A stretch of DNA of 42,185 bases from Rickettsia endosymbiont of Pseudomimeciton antennatum (GCA_020881195.1 JAJIYL010000014.1:1-42185); one strand, 5' to 3'; numbered from the stretch's first letter, positions 9,748-22,466 are shown. Notes: generated by a model from the sequence alone, not told the origin. Numbers and translations are program-made.

Positions 9748-10735
9748 GGAATATATAATAACAAAAGATTGTATAACCTAATATTACTGGTAACAGCAAT
9801 CCAGCTCCTACCAACATTAGAGATTGTGATTCGGCTATCGCTGCAGATTGCCATAAAGATATTTGATATGGTACTGCAAAAGGCCAAATACTTAAAATTA
9901 GTCCTAAATAGCCTAAAGCAAAAAGTAAGACCGAGTAACAAAAAGGTTGGAATTCTTTGTTGTTATAAAGAGTGGTGAATAACATAAATAATGTGAAAAT
10001 AGTTAAAATAGGAATGAATGAGAGATATGCAAAATTAGGCATAGTAAACCAAAATAGACGAATTCGCTCATTTAAAAATGGTACCCATAAACTTACTAAT
10101 CCCATAAATAACACAACATAAATTAATACATATGCTGCGGATTTTCGAGCCCATATTTGTGTATCTTGGTCAGTCTTCATGATCAGCCAAGTGCCACCAA
10201 GCAGAGCATAACCAAATACCAAAGCAATACCTGTCATCAGAGAAAAAGGGGTTAACCAATCAAAAGCATTACCAGCAAATACCCTGCCATCAATTTTCAC
10301 GCCCTGGATAAAAGCTCCTAGCATAATTCCCTGAAATAAGGTAGCGATGACAGAACCAAAATGGAAAGAATAATCCCATATGTAACGATTCTTTGGAGTG
10401 GTTTTAAACCTAAATTCAAAGGCTACTCCTCGGAAGATTAAGCCCAAAAGCATTACGATAATTGGTATATAGAAGGCTGACATCAAAATTGAGTAAGCTA
10501 GTGGGAATGCAGCAAATAACCCCCCACCACCTAAAACTAGCCAGGTTTCATTACCATCCCAAAATGGTGCTACAGAGTTCATCATTTTATTGCGGCAATC
10601 TTGAGTAGGAGCAAATGGAAATAATATACCAACTCCTAGATCAAAACCATCTAATAATACATAAAGAAAGATTACTGTGGCAATTAGTCCACCCCAAACT
10701 AACGGTAAATCTATATAAGGAGCAAAATTAAGCAT
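9716..10735 (-). CDS. cydB: Cytochrome bd-type quinol oxidase subunit II
   Basis: This subunit pairs with CydA in the membrane to form the high-affinity terminal oxidase that reduces oxygen with quinol electrons. The 339-residue protein has about eight membrane helices. It shows family motifs: [15 protein letters not shown] in the first helix region, [21 protein letters not shown], and FRGVAFEFR, with the acidic and aromatic residues of the family. The length is normal. It overlaps the end of cydA by 8 bases (10728-10735), so the two are translationally coupled. The DUF2474-like gene follows at once. Confidence 0.96.
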   Translation of the reverse strand: MLNFAPYIDLPLVWGGLIATVIFLYVLLDGFDLGVGILFPFAPTQDCRNKMMNSVAPFWDGNETWLVLGGGGLFAAFPLAYSILMSAFYIPIIVMLLGLIFRGVAFEFRFKTTPKNRYIWDYSFHFGSVIATLFQGIMLGAFIQGVKIDGRVFAGNAFDWLTPFSLMTGIALVFGYALLGGTWLIMKTDQDTQIWARKSAAYVLIYVVLFMGLVSLWVPFLNERIRLFWFTMPNFAYLSFIPILTIFTLFMLFTTLYNNKEFQPFCYSVLLFALGYLGLILSIWPFAVPYQISLWQSAAIAESQSLMLVGAGLLLPVILGYTIFCYYIFRGKSTHHPMY

Positions 10736-12110
10736 GGTTGATGTCTTCCTCTATTGGATTTCTTAAATTGTGGAAACCGTATGTATCTTCGTTTGTTATT
10801 ATAGTAGGTCCTTTTTTTATTAAGTTTATAATATAATAAATAGCTCCGCCAAATATAAAAGCATAAACTATCACAAAAGCAATTAATGAGGCAAAGATAT
10901 ATTGCCCTAATACTGGTGAAGAGGCTTCAGATGTTCTGATTATATTATATACTATATAGGGTTGCCTACCAATTTCTGTAACAAACCATCCGGATAATAC
11001 GGCTATAAAGCCAGTTGGGGTCATCAACATACACCAATATTGAAACCATTTTGTATCAAATAATCTTTTACGTAAATACAAGACTACAGCAATAGCCCCA
11101 GTAATTATCATTAATATACCGATTCCTACCATCACTCGGAAAGCCAGAAATACTATTAATACAGGGGGGCGATTTTCTTTTGACCATTCTTTTAAACCTT
11201 TTACTTCTCCATCTAAGCTATGTGTCAATATTAAACTAGCAATTTTTGGTATTTCTATAGTATATTTTGTTACTTCTTCTTGGGCTGAAGGCCAACCAAA
11301 GAGTTTAAGGGCAGCTCCTTTCTCCGTATCCCAGATGCCTTCCATAGCAGCAATTTTTGCAGGTTGATATTTTAGAGTATTTAACCCATGTTGATCACCA
11401 ATAAAAAGCTGTATTGGAGCAACAAACACTGCCATCAACATTGCCATACCAAACATGATTTTAGCATGGGCAACAAATCTTTTATGTACAAGATACCAGG
11501 CAGCGACACCACCAATGACAAAGGCTGTAGTTAAGTATGATGCGACAATCATATGGCAAAAACGATATGGAAATGAAGGATTAAAAATAATTTCCAGCCA
11601 ACTTATCGGATATAAAATATTATCTGATCGTACTTCATAACCAGCAGGAGTTTGCATCCAGCTATTAGTTGCTAGAATCCAAAAAGCAGAAATAATCGTT
11701 CCAATTGCCACGATTAAAGTAGCGGCAAAATGCATCTTTTTACTAACTCTATTCCAGCCAAATAGCATGACTCCGAGAAAAGATGATTCCAAGAAAAATG
11801 CAGCAAGTACTTCAAAAGCTAGAAGTGGTCCAAGGACATTCCCGACCTTATCAGAAAAACCTGACCAATTAGTACCCAATTGATAAGATAGAACAACACC
11901 GGATACTACCCCCATACCAAAGGTAATAGCAAAAATCTTAATCCAAAATTTATATATTTCTTGGTAAATATTATTACCAGTTTTGAGCCATAGCCCTTCT
12001 ACTACAGCAAGCCAGCTAGCAAGACCAATTGTAAAGGACGGGAAAATTATATGAAAGCTTATAGTAAAAGCAAATTGTATACGAGATAGTAGATTAGGAT
12101 CGAATTCCAT
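10728..12110 (-). CDS. cydA: Cytochrome bd-type quinol oxidase subunit I (short Q-loop type)
   Basis: This is the haem-bearing subunit of the cytochrome bd oxidase. The 460-residue protein has the N-terminal haem-ligand region (RIQFAFTISFHIIFPS, His20) and a second His in FCHMIVASYL. The quinol-site motif GDQHGLNTLKYQPAKIAAMEG is present, as is WFVTEIGRQPYIVY near the end. The stretch between the quinol motif and the next helix is short, as in the cyanide-insensitive (CioA-like) group. That matches the DUF2474-like gene downstream. It is the first gene of the cydA-cydB-DUF2474 set. Confidence 0.96.
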   Translation of the reverse strand: MEFDPNLLSRIQFAFTISFHIIFPSFTIGLASWLAVVEGLWLKTGNNIYQEIYKFWIKIFAITFGMGVVSGVVLSYQLGTNWSGFSDKVGNVLGPLLAFEVLAAFFLESSFLGVMLFGWNRVSKKMHFAATLIVAIGTIISAFWILATNSWMQTPAGYEVRSDNILYPISWLEIIFNPSFPYRFCHMIVASYLTTAFVIGGVAAWYLVHKRFVAHAKIMFGMAMLMAVFVAPIQLFIGDQHGLNTLKYQPAKIAAMEGIWDTEKGAALKLFGWPSAQEEVTKYTIEIPKIASLILTHSLDGEVKGLKEWSKENRPPVLIVFLAFRVMVGIGILMIITGAIAVVLYLRKRLFDTKWFQYWCMLMTPTGFIAVLSGWFVTEIGRQPYIVYNIIRTSEASSPVLGQYIFASLIAFVIVYAFIFGGAIYYIINLIKKGPTIITNEDTYGFHNLRNPIEEDINHA

Positions 12111-12178
12111 ATGATTTCTTTTTTTATAGCCGATTTTATGGTTATAATTTTATTGCTATTTTTGTTCTTGAAGTAAGG

Positions 12179-12244
12179 TTATGATCCTAATCGATCAAAC
12201 ATATCCTGAGCATCTTCAACTATTCTTGCAATTATCCCGATATC
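12179..12244 (-). pseudogene. Untranslated former 3' end of paralogue A
   Basis: Reading past the TAG in the same frame gives DIGIIARIVEDAQDMFDRL followed by a TAA. This is nearly the same as the tail of the intact paralogue (EDIGIIRGIVEDAQDMFDRL). The high conservation suggests that the nonsense change is recent, or that readthrough or a shared RNA-level function keeps it. Confidence 0.8.
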
Positions 12245-13834
12245 CTATTTTTTGATTTCTGGCATTGGAGGTATTGGTTTAAAGTCTTTACGAGTTTGGA
12301 ACATTAAATGATCAATAGAATGTCCAAATTTATCAGTGCTTAGTAGATTAGACCTCTTGCAAAACTCTACTTCTGCTGGTAATTTGTACGTCGATGCGGT
12401 ACTCGAATCCTCACGTACACTTAAGTACGCTGCGGTTCTGCGTTCCGCGTCTCCTTCAAATTCCTCAGCATAAGCGAGTTTTGCAAGAGGTCTATTTTTA
12501 TTTATCCATTTTGCCGTTATCAACTCACCCAGCTCAGAATGAATAACTGGAATATCCGGTATGGCACTAGCACCTACCCCTGCAATTCTAATATGATAAC
12601 CCTGTTTATCTAATCCATATTCTTGTAATACTTTATCAACTTCTCTTTGAGTAACAATTGTCTGGCGTTCAATATGAGGATTGTTACTGACAAATAAAAT
12701 AACAAAATCTTTTTGTCTGCCAAATTTTTTACTTAAAATTCTTTTAGCAAAATTAACTGCTGCATCATGAGCAGTAGTGGCTGTATCAGGTCTTTCGTTA
12801 TTATTGCCTACTTTAGTATTGATTATTTCAATACGCTTAACTTGATCCTTATTAAGGAACTTGTTTACTAGGTCACTACTCATCAGGGTTTCTGTAATTT
12901 CTCTCTCATTGCTGCTTGCATAATTAGGATAGAGTCTTATAGGGAAAAGACCTGATGGACATTCTTCTTGTGTTTTATATTGAATAAATGGCTGAGCTTT
13001 ATTTAGCTTAATACCGTAATCTTTAGCAAGAGACTCGATATATCTTTCACCTTCCTCAATCTCAATACAATCTGAATCATTTCCAGCTAATTGTACAGTA
13101 TCCAATTTATTAATATCTGCCTTTCCTTGCCATGCTTCTAGCAATTCAGTGTATGTTTTGGGGTTAATGCCATCAATATTAGCCCATAATGGTCTTGCTC
13201 CGGTTAATACTAGTACTGATCCGTTAACTTTAATTTGTTCTGTTAATTTATTATAATAGATTATACGTGTCAATAAGCTAATTCTAGCTGCCCCGGCAAT
13301 CCAAGCTTCGTCGTATTCTTGATAGTTAGGTTTTATTTCATTAATAAGTCCCAATTGTTTGGCAGTTTCAATATATTGAGATGCATATTTAGTCATCCAA
13401 TCTTCACTGGTCAGTTCATTAGATTCCTGACCAACCTTACGATTAAATGCATTCTGTGCAATATATAGTAACCAATCTTCAACATTTTGTACATTTATCT
13501 CATTAGTAGATTTAAATAAATTTTTACACAATGATTTAGCATTGAATTTACTAAGAGCGTTTTGATCAGCACCAGCTTTAGTCAAACTGCCCTGAATCAA
13601 ACGAAATATTTGGTCTGCATTAGTCTTGTCGAAACATACTAGATCGTGCCATAATTTTTCTGGTTCAAAATATCCAGCTAGATAAAAAATCTTTAACAAA
13701 GCTTCTTGCTGGGTTGATGAAGTAAAACCTAACTTTCCAGCAGCTATCTCGAATTTAGAAGGTTTTGACGAACGTTTATAACCTTCGTATGTTACTCCAG
13801 TAACTATCCCTGTTGCGATAATAGGTAGTATCAT
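12245..13834 (-). CDS. Hypothetical protein, paralogue A, with RPE insertion and shortened tail
   Basis: This 529-residue protein of unknown function is clearly paralogous to the gene at 14019-15545 along its whole length. It starts with one hydrophobic segment (ILPIIATGIVTGVTYEGY), suggesting a membrane anchor or signal peptide. A domain containing VLVLTGARPLWANIDG follows. A later block, TATTAHDAAVNFAKRIL...VILFVSNNPHIERQ, has the general shape of DUF218 (YdcF/SanA) proteins; that resemblance is weak and unproven. Residues about 447-495 are RPE1-encoded. The paralogue's last 21 codons are still recognisable after the TAG here (12245-12179), so this copy is truncated by a GAG to TAG change. 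The upstream start seen in the paralogue is frame-shifted at an A-run. Confidence 0.75.
   Translation of the reverse strand: MILPIIATGIVTGVTYEGYKRSSKPSKFEIAAGKLGFTSSTQQEALLKIFYLAGYFEPEKLWHDLVCFDKTNADQIFRLIQGSLTKAGADQNALSKFNAKSLCKNLFKSTNEINVQNVEDWLLYIAQNAFNRKVGQESNELTSEDWMTKYASQYIETAKQLGLINEIKPNYQEYDEAWIAGAARISLLTRIIYYNKLTEQIKVNGSVLVLTGARPLWANIDGINPKTYTELLEAWQGKADINKLDTVQLAGNDSDCIEIEEGERYIESLAKDYGIKLNKAQPFIQYKTQEECPSGLFPIRLYPNYASSNEREITETLMSSDLVNKFLNKDQVKRIEIINTKVGNNNERPDTATTAHDAAVNFAKRILSKKFGRQKDFVILFVSNNPHIERQTIVTQREVDKVLQEYGLDKQGYHIRIAGVGASAIPDIPVIHSELGELITAKWINKNRPLAKLAYAEEFEGDAERRTAAYLSVREDSSTASTYKLPAEVEFCKRSNLLSTDKFGHSIDHLMFQTRKDFKPIPPMPEIKK
12349..12494 (-). repeat. RPE1-type palindromic element in paralogue A
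   Basis: A 146-base copy with intact ends (TAGACCTCTTGCAAAACTC ... GAGTTTTGCAAGAGGTCTA), read on the minus strand in the usual frame ([15 protein letters not shown]...VEFCKRS). The second paralogue lacks it and shows the empty site near 14180. The net gain is 147 bases, or 49 codons. Confidence 0.94.
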
Positions 13835-13915
13835 TTTTTTAATACTTTAAACATACTGTAAATCATTTGGTTTAATTATTATATGTGAACGTTTTCTATT
13901 TCTAATCATTTCTTT

Positions 13916-13951
13916 GGATTGCTTCGACTACTACGTAGTCTCGCAATGACA
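13916..13951. repeat. Short dispersed palindromic repeat, half copy
   Basis: GGATTGCTTCGACTACTACGTAGTCTCGCAATGAC: conserved flanks with an ACTACGTAGT core. It lies between the two paralogous genes, and further fragments follow to about 13980. Confidence 0.6.
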
Positions 13952-14018
13952 GGAGTGCTGCGTGGTCTCGCTAATAGACGTCTTGTACTTTAACTTTTTT
14001 CCATGAACGCTCACTTAT

Positions 14019-15545
14019 TTAGTACTCTAATCGATCAAACATATCCTGAGCATCTTCAACTATTCCTCTAATTATCCCGATATCCTCTTTTTTGATTTCT
14101 GGCATTGGAGGTATTGGTTTAAGCTCTTTACGAGTTTGGAACATTAATTGATCAATAGAATGCCCAGATTCATTAGGGTTTAGTAGATTTTGATTTTTCC
14201 ATTCTTCTGCTACCAAACATGCCAGCTCAGAATGAATAGTTGGAATATCCTGTTTGAAACTAAAACCTACTCCTTCGATTTTAATATGATAACCTTTTTT
14301 ATCTAATCCATATTCTTGTAATACTTTATCAACTTCTCTTTGAGTAGCAATTGCTTGGCGTTTAATATAAGGATTATTGCTAACAAATAAAATGACATAA
14401 TCTTTTTGTTCACCAAACTCATTATTCAAAATCTTGTTAGTAAGAATCACTGCAGCATCATAAGCAGTAGTAGCCGTATTAGGTCTTGCGTTATTATTGC
14501 CTAGTTCGGTATTTATTACTTCAGCTGTGATTCTCTGCTCCTTATTAAGGAAGTTATTTAATAAATCCTCACTCATCAGGCTTTCTGTGAGTTTTTTTTC
14601 GTCTGTAGTTGCATAATTAGGATAGACTCTTCCAGGAAAGAGACCTGCGGGACATTCTTCTTTTGTTGTATATTGAATGAAGGGTTGTGTTATATCTAAA
14701 GCAATATTATTGCTTTTAGCAAGTGACCCCATATATTCCTTTCCTTCCTCTGTACGAGCTGAATCTTCTCCAACTAATAAAGAAGCATCTAATTTATCGA
14801 TATCCCCCTTATCTTGCCATATTTTTAGCAATTTGGCGTATATGTCAGGATTAATGCCATCAATATTAGCCCATAATGGTCTTGCTCCGGCTAATACTAA
14901 TACTGGTCCATTAACTTTAATTTGTTCTGTTATTTTATTATGATAAATTATCCGTGCCAATAAGCCAATTCTAGAGGCTCCAGCAATCCAGCTTTCAGCA
15001 TATTCTTGATGCTGAGGAGGTATTTCATCAACAAGTCTCAATTGTCTGGCAGCTTCAATATATTGAGATGCATATTTAGTCATCCAATCTTCACTGATTA
15101 GTTCATTACGTTCCTGACCAACCTTACGATTAAATGCATTCTGAGCAACATATAGTAACCAATCTTCAACATCTTGTATATTTAGTTCATTAGTAGCTTT
15201 AAATAAATTTTTACGTAATAATTTAGCATCGAATTGATCAGGAACATCTTGACCAGCCCCAGATTTAATTAAGCTTTTAGAAATTGAAGCAAATATTTTT
15301 TCTGAGTTACCAGTTTTATCAAAACATGCTAGATCATGCCATAATTTTTCTGGTTTAAAATATCCGGCTAGATAAAAAATCTTTAATAAACCTTCTTGCT
15401 CAGATGGTGAAGTAAAACCTAATTTTTTAGCAGCTATCTCGAATTTCGAAGGTTCTGAAGAACGTTTATAACCTTCATATGTTACCCCAGTAATTATCCC
15501 TGTTACGATAATAGGTAGTATCATTATTTTAAATAGTTTTAACAT
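14019..15545 (-). CDS. Hypothetical protein, paralogue B (intact copy)
   Basis: This 508-residue protein is paralogous to the gene at 12245-13834 but has no RPE and a complete tail (EDAQDMFDRLEY). The N-terminus MLKLFKIMILPIIVTGIITGV is a probable membrane anchor or signal. The centre has VLVLAGARPLWANIDGINP. The C-terminal part has TATTAYDAAVILTNKIL, then VILFVSNNPYIKRQ and REVDKVLQEYGLDKKGYHI, loosely like the end of DUF218-type folds. Function is not known. It starts 21 bases after the secD stop and so may belong to the same transcript. The shared upstream bases (TTTGGTTTAATTA) before both paralogues show that the duplication included the leader. Confidence 0.8.
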   Translation of the reverse strand: MLKLFKIMILPIIVTGIITGVTYEGYKRSSEPSKFEIAAKKLGFTSPSEQEGLLKIFYLAGYFKPEKLWHDLACFDKTGNSEKIFASISKSLIKSGAGQDVPDQFDAKLLRKNLFKATNELNIQDVEDWLLYVAQNAFNRKVGQERNELISEDWMTKYASQYIEAARQLRLVDEIPPQHQEYAESWIAGASRIGLLARIIYHNKITEQIKVNGPVLVLAGARPLWANIDGINPDIYAKLLKIWQDKGDIDKLDASLLVGEDSARTEEGKEYMGSLAKSNNIALDITQPFIQYTTKEECPAGLFPGRVYPNYATTDEKKLTESLMSEDLLNNFLNKEQRITAEVINTELGNNNARPNTATTAYDAAVILTNKILNNEFGEQKDYVILFVSNNPYIKRQAIATQREVDKVLQEYGLDKKGYHIKIEGVGFSFKQDIPTIHSELACLVAEEWKNQNLLNPNESGHSIDQLMFQTRKELKPIPPMPEIKKEDIGIIRGIVEDAQDMFDRLEY

Positions 15546-15566
15546 ATTGTAAATCCTTTGGTTTAA

Positions 15567-17120
15567 TTACAATCCCAGATTTTTTGGATTTTGGTACTTA
15601 ATCCAAATATCAATTAATAATTTAGTAATAATAATCGCAGAAAACATCGATGATATTATACCAATAGTTAGTGTTACCGCGAAGCCTTTTATAGCACCAA
15701 CACCAAATATAAAAAGTAAAAATGCCACTATCAAAGTTGTAACATTTGAATCAAGGATTGTCGCAAAAGCTGATTCAAACCCCGTCCTTATAGCATACAG
15801 GTTAGATGCACCTTTTTTAAGTTCCTCCCTTATTCTTTCATAGATTAGTACATTGGCATCAACTGCCATACCAATCGTTAATATTATACCAGCAATTCCC
15901 GGTAGAGTTAATGTAGCTTGAAAAAGCGATAATAAAGCTAGAATATAGAGTAGAGCTAGGCTTAATGCTATATTGGCAAAAATTCCAAGAATTCCGTAAG
16001 ACCAAATCATAAATATCACCACACTGACAAAACCAATCAAGCCTGCTTTTTTACCCGCCTCTATTGAATCCGCTCCAAGATTTGGTCCTATGGTTCGTTC
16101 CTCTATTATTTTTAAAGGTGCTGGTAATGATCCAGCTCTAAGTAATAAGGCTAATTCATTGGCTGATTCGACAGTAAAATTACCTGAAATTACACCACTT
16201 CCTCCAAGAATTGGTTCATTAATTACTGGAGCACTTAATAATTTATTATCCAACACGATAGCAAGCCTTTTGCCAGAATTATTTTTGGTTATTTCTGCAA
16301 ATAATTTGCTACCAAAATTATTAAAGGAAAAAGCAACAGCTGGTTGAGTATTTTGATTAAAAGAAGCTTGAGCAGTTATTAGCTGCTCACCACTAACAAT
16401 AACTTTTTTCTTAACAACTACATAATATTCCTCTTTATCTTGATTTTCTCCTTTAACTAAGATTGAGCCAGAGGGCAAATGCCCATTTACTGCTTCTTGT
16501 ATGTTAGCAGTTTCATCAACTAAATGGAAGGTTAGTTTTGCAGTTTTGCCAAGAATATTTTTCAGTTGTTGTGGGTTTTCTTCACCTGGTACCTGGAGCA
16601 ATATATGTTTATCACCTTGCCTTTGTATGTTAGGTTCTTTGGTACCTGTGCTATCCACTCTCATTCTAATTATTTCAATTGATTGAGCAATTACTTTATG
16701 CCTTAATTCGGCAAGTTTAGAATCATTATAACTAAGCTTAATATTAGAATTATCGTTTTCTATAGTAATTTCTCGGTCAATTTTACCTAAAATCTTTTTT
16801 ACTGTTTTGTAATCTTCTGGATTTCTCAATTCAAACTGCACCGTATGATTTTTAGCAATAAGATTTTTATAGCCTACCTTATCTTCCCGTAAATATTTCC
16901 GTAAATGGTCAGTCAAACCTTCCATTACATCATTTAAATAGGTATCAAAATCTACATCTAGCAATAGATGAGCACCACCTCTTAAATCAAGACCAAGATT
17001 TACCTTATAGTTTGGTAATATTTTAGAATCTACAGTTGTAAAATTAGGTAAAGCACAAATAAATGCCCCTATTGTACATAAAATAGACAAGAATATTTTC
17101 CATTTAGCAATATTATGCAC
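15567..17120 (-). CDS. secD: Protein translocase subunit SecD
   Basis: This inner-membrane component of the SecDF complex uses the proton gradient to help complete protein export. The 517-residue protein has an N-terminal helix, the signature NLGLDLRGGAHLLLDV, and a large periplasmic domain (about residues 60-330). Five further helices follow, with GIAGIILTIGMAVDANVLIYERIREEL as the conserved RND-type signature. The length is normal. It lies 3 bases after yajC, the usual yajC-secD pair. secF does not follow; an unrelated paralogue takes its place. Confidence 0.96.
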   Translation of the reverse strand: MHNIAKWKIFLSILCTIGAFICALPNFTTVDSKILPNYKVNLGLDLRGGAHLLLDVDFDTYLNDVMEGLTDHLRKYLREDKVGYKNLIAKNHTVQFELRNPEDYKTVKKILGKIDREITIENDNSNIKLSYNDSKLAELRHKVIAQSIEIIRMRVDSTGTKEPNIQRQGDKHILLQVPGEENPQQLKNILGKTAKLTFHLVDETANIQEAVNGHLPSGSILVKGENQDKEEYYVVVKKKVIVSGEQLITAQASFNQNTQPAVAFSFNNFGSKLFAEITKNNSGKRLAIVLDNKLLSAPVINEPILGGSGVISGNFTVESANELALLLRAGSLPAPLKIIEERTIGPNLGADSIEAGKKAGLIGFVSVVIFMIWSYGILGIFANIALSLALLYILALLSLFQATLTLPGIAGIILTIGMAVDANVLIYERIREELKKGASNLYAIRTGFESAFATILDSNVTTLIVAFLLFIFGVGAIKGFAVTLTIGIISSMFSAIIITKLLIDIWIKYQNPKNLGL

Positions 17121-17123
17121 AGC

Positions 17124-17531
17124 TTATTTTCCTTTGTCTTTTTTACTTTTATTAACAGCTATAGCTTCTTTTTTATGACGACTTGTAATATCGAGTATTG
17201 CAGATTTCAAAATTTTGATTCGTATATTTTCAGATACTTCAATATCTACTGTGTTTTCAGCATCGTTAATCTTACTCACTATTCCAAAGATTCCGCTATT
17301 AGTTACTACTTCTTCTCCCTTTTTTACGCTACTCACTACACTTTCTTTCTCGCGACGACGTTTTTCTTGTGGTCTAATTAGAAAAAAATAAAATACAATG
17401 AAAATCAATACCATCGGCACCAAGCTTGTTAATACTGACTGCATAGATGACTCAGCTGCTACTGGAACTACTTCTTCAGTTTCTTTGATTGATATTGTAT
17501 CGTCATCTGCATAGGCATTTTCTGTAAACAT
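17124..17531 (-). CDS. yajC: Preprotein translocase subunit YajC
   Basis: This small single-helix membrane partner of SecDF has 135 residues. The hydrophobic helix LVPMVLIFIVFYFFLIRPQ is followed by the standard basic motif (EKRRREK) and the conserved GEEVVTNSGIFGIVSKI beta domain. The N-terminal stretch of about 40 residues before the helix (MFTENAYADDD...) is longer than in many homologues and may be partly a signal-like leader. It sits 59 bases after atpC and directly before secD. Confidence 0.94.
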   Translation of the reverse strand: MFTENAYADDDTISIKETEEVVPVAAESSMQSVLTSLVPMVLIFIVFYFFLIRPQEKRRREKESVVSSVKKGEEVVTNSGIFGIVSKINDAENTVDIEVSENIRIKILKSAILDITSRHKKEAIAVNKSKKDKGK

Positions 17532-17590
17532 AATATATCTCCTAATGTTTGTTTACTACAGTAAAAGTAGTTGTGTTAATGGAAAAGACG

Positions 17591-17988
17591 TTACTCAAGA
17601 CAAGTTAGCAAAGATTCGTATCTAGCTATATCCAATTTAATAATGTCATTTTTTGTATCGTCATTTTCTTGGTTTATTTCTTTTTTTAAAAATTCTATTT
17701 TTTCAACTATTTTATTTGGTTGCAAATTGCTAGTATCAACAGCAAATTCAGTTATTATATTTACCTTGCTATCTGTAACTTCAGCTAACCCTGAACAGAT
17801 AAAATATTTGAATACAGAATTATCTACTGTTATTTTTGTCAATCCATCTTTCAAACTGGCAATCAATAATTCATGACCAGGTAAAACACCAAATTCTCCT
17901 AACTCTCCTGGCATTATTACTTCTTGAGCTTGCTTATCAAACAGCACATTTATTGGTGTTACAATTTTAACCCTAATTGTTTTATTCA

Positions 17989-17989
<1 letters not shown>
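17591..17989 (-). CDS. atpC: ATP synthase epsilon subunit
   Basis: This is the F1 central-stalk subunit that couples and inhibits ATP hydrolysis. The 132-residue protein has the N-terminal beta-sandwich (MNKTIRVKIVTPINVLFD, then IMPGELGEFGVLPGHELLIASL). A short C-terminal helical part follows. The start codon overlaps the atpD stop by one base (TAATG). It is the last gene of the atpHAGDC cluster. Confidence 0.95.
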
Positions 17990-20309
<2,320 letters not shown>

Positions 20310-20311
20310 AG

Positions 20312-21871
20312 CTACCTAACTTTACTGTCAGCAAGAAACTTTTGGACAAATTCTTCTAGGAAAGATTTTAACTTTTCTTCCGTTTCTTCAATGATTTTTC
20401 CCTGGTTTTTTATAGATAGTAAAATATCATTTTCTCTAAGTTTCATTTCTTGCAGCAATTTATGCTCAAATTCTTTTACTAATTCAACAGGAATAGTATC
20501 AAGGTAATTTTTTACCCCAGCATAAAGACTAACCACTTGCTCTTCAATAGGGAAGGGGGCATATTGATCCTGCTTCAATATCTCGCTTAGTTTTGTACCA
20601 TGTGAGATAAGTTGTTTAGTTGAACTGTCTAAGTCTGAACTAAACTGAGCAAAAGCAGCTAATTCTCTAAATTGTGCTAACTCAAGCTTGGCACTTCCTG
20701 CTACTTGCTTCATAGATTTTACTTGTGCGGCTGATCCTACCCTGCTTACTGAGATACCAATATTTACCGCTGGTCTAATACCTTTATAAAATAGCTCATT
20801 TTCTAAAAAAATCTGTCCATCGGTAATTGATATAACATTGGTTGGAATATATGCGGAAACATCACCTGCCTGGGTTTCAATAATTGGCAAAGCCGTAAGA
20901 GACCCACCACCATATTTATCAGACATTTTTGCTGCTCGTTCCAGTAACCTAGAATGTAGATAAAATATATCTCCTGGATAAGCTTCACGTCCCGGCGGTC
21001 TTCTAAGTAATAGTGAGATTTGTCTATAGGCAACAGCATGTTTACTCAAATCATCGTAAATAACTAGTGCATGCATACCATTATCACGGAAATACTCGCC
21101 AATACTACAACCAGTGTAAGGTGCCACATATTGTAACGCAACGGGATCAGAGGCGGTGGCGGCTACAACTACTGTATATTCCATTGCTCCCGAATCTTCT
21201 AATTTTTTTACTACCTGGGCGATAGTTGATTTTTTTTGACCAATAGCTACGTAAATGCAATAAATCTTATTTTTCTCATCGTTGTCAAGATGAGCTTGTC
21301 TTTGATTAATAATCGTATCGATAGCAATAGCCGTTTTTCCTACTTGCCTGTCACCAATAATTAACTCCCTCTGACCCCGACCAATAGGAATTAGAGAATC
21401 GATCACTTTAATGCCTGTTTGCACTGGTTCTGTAACGCTTTTTCTAGCAATGATCCCCGGAGCATTTTCCTCGATATTTCTATAGCTATCGGTTATAATC
21501 TCGCCTTTACCATCAATAGGATTTGCCATACCATCAACGACTCTACCAAGCAATGATTTACCCACTGGCACTTGTATAGTCTTGCCAGTTCTTTTTACCG
21601 AGTCACCTTGTTTTACTTCTCGGTCACTGCCAATCAATATGATACTTACAGAGTCTGTTTCAAGGTTAAGAGCCAGTCCTTTCACTCCTGAAGCAAATTC
21701 AACTACCTCGCCAGCCTCAACATTATCGATACCATATACTCTAGCTATACCATCCCCAACTGTTATAACTTGCCCTACTTCTCGCAAATCACTAAATTGT
21801 TCAATATTAGCAATTTCTTTTTTTAGTACTTCAGCAAGTTCAACAGCCTTTAATTTTTGGGTAGAACCCAT
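20312..21871 (-). CDS. atpA: ATP synthase alpha subunit
   Basis: This is the non-catalytic nucleotide-binding subunit of the F1 hexamer. The 519-residue protein has Walker [10 protein letters not shown] near residue 172, the alpha/beta signature [17 protein letters not shown], and [19 protein letters not shown] in the N-terminal beta barrel. The C-terminus is a charged helical domain. It lies between atpH and atpG in the standard order. Confidence 0.98.
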   Translation of the reverse strand: MGSTQKLKAVELAEVLKKEIANIEQFSDLREVGQVITVGDGIARVYGIDNVEAGEVVEFASGVKGLALNLETDSVSIILIGSDREVKQGDSVKRTGKTIQVPVGKSLLGRVVDGMANPIDGKGEIITDSYRNIEENAPGIIARKSVTEPVQTGIKVIDSLIPIGRGQRELIIGDRQVGKTAIAIDTIINQRQAHLDNDEKNKIYCIYVAIGQKKSTIAQVVKKLEDSGAMEYTVVVAATASDPVALQYVAPYTGCSIGEYFRDNGMHALVIYDDLSKHAVAYRQISLLLRRPPGREAYPGDIFYLHSRLLERAAKMSDKYGGGSLTALPIIETQAGDVSAYIPTNVISITDGQIFLENELFYKGIRPAVNIGISVSRVGSAAQVKSMKQVAGSAKLELAQFRELAAFAQFSSDLDSSTKQLISHGTKLSEILKQDQYAPFPIEEQVVSLYAGVKNYLDTIPVELVKEFEHKLLQEMKLRENDILLSIKNQGKIIEETEEKLKSFLEEFVQKFLADSKVR

Positions 21872-21917
21872 AATTATTTACCTCATAAAATTTATTTAAT
21901 AACTTAAATACTCTAAC

Positions 21918-22466
21918 CTAAATCTTTGCAGTTTTTAAGGTTTTCGTTATTTTTTCTAACATTCCAGCAATAGAGTAATCCCTAACCATGCTATCATATT
22001 GTATAATAATACCACCAATAACTGACTGATTCTGACTAAAATTTATCGCAACTTTCTGCTGAAAATCATCTTCTAAATATTTAGTTAGCCATTGTTTTTC
22101 TTTACTGTGCAAAATTTTAGCAGAAGTTATTGTTACCATCTTAATATTTTTGCTTCTATTAAGTAGTTGTTGGTATAATACCACTATGCTTGATAAAATA
22201 GGCATACGTGAATGCTTTAGCAATATTAACAAAAACCGCTTAACTATAGATTCAACATTAAAGTTTTTGGTAATTAATTCAATTATTTTACATTTATCAA
22301 TATCCTTTACTATAGGAGAAAATATAACAGCCTTGATTTGTGGATTATCGTTGATAAATTGATCAATAATCGTAATCTGCTTAAATATTTTATCTTCCAA
22401 AGCATTAGCTAGTGCATTATCAAATAAAGCTGAAGTATAATTTAGTACTAGTTTGTTGTTGATCAT
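21918..22466 (-). CDS. atpH: ATP synthase delta subunit
   Basis: This peripheral-stalk subunit links F1 to the b subunits of F0. The 182-residue protein shows the family pattern: N-terminal NKLVLNYTSALFDNALAN helices, then the C-terminal VTITSAKILHSKEKQWLTKYLEDDF...SVIGGIIIQYDSMVRDYSI, with the conserved GGI-x-I-x-x-x-D motif. It is the first gene of atpHAGDC. F0 genes are not in the window, as is usual in Rickettsiales, where F0 is encoded elsewhere. Confidence 0.93.
   Translation of the reverse strand: MINNKLVLNYTSALFDNALANALEDKIFKQITIIDQFINDNPQIKAVIFSPIVKDIDKCKIIELITKNFNVESIVKRFLLILLKHSRMPILSSIVVLYQQLLNRSKNIKMVTITSAKILHSKEKQWLTKYLEDDFQQKVAINFSQNQSVIGGIIIQYDSMVRDYSIAGMLEKITKTLKTAKI

Noticed and set aside
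9708..9978. Short frames on both strands opposite or within cydB
   Set aside because: Shadow frames of cydB, whose family motifs and overlap with cydA are clear.
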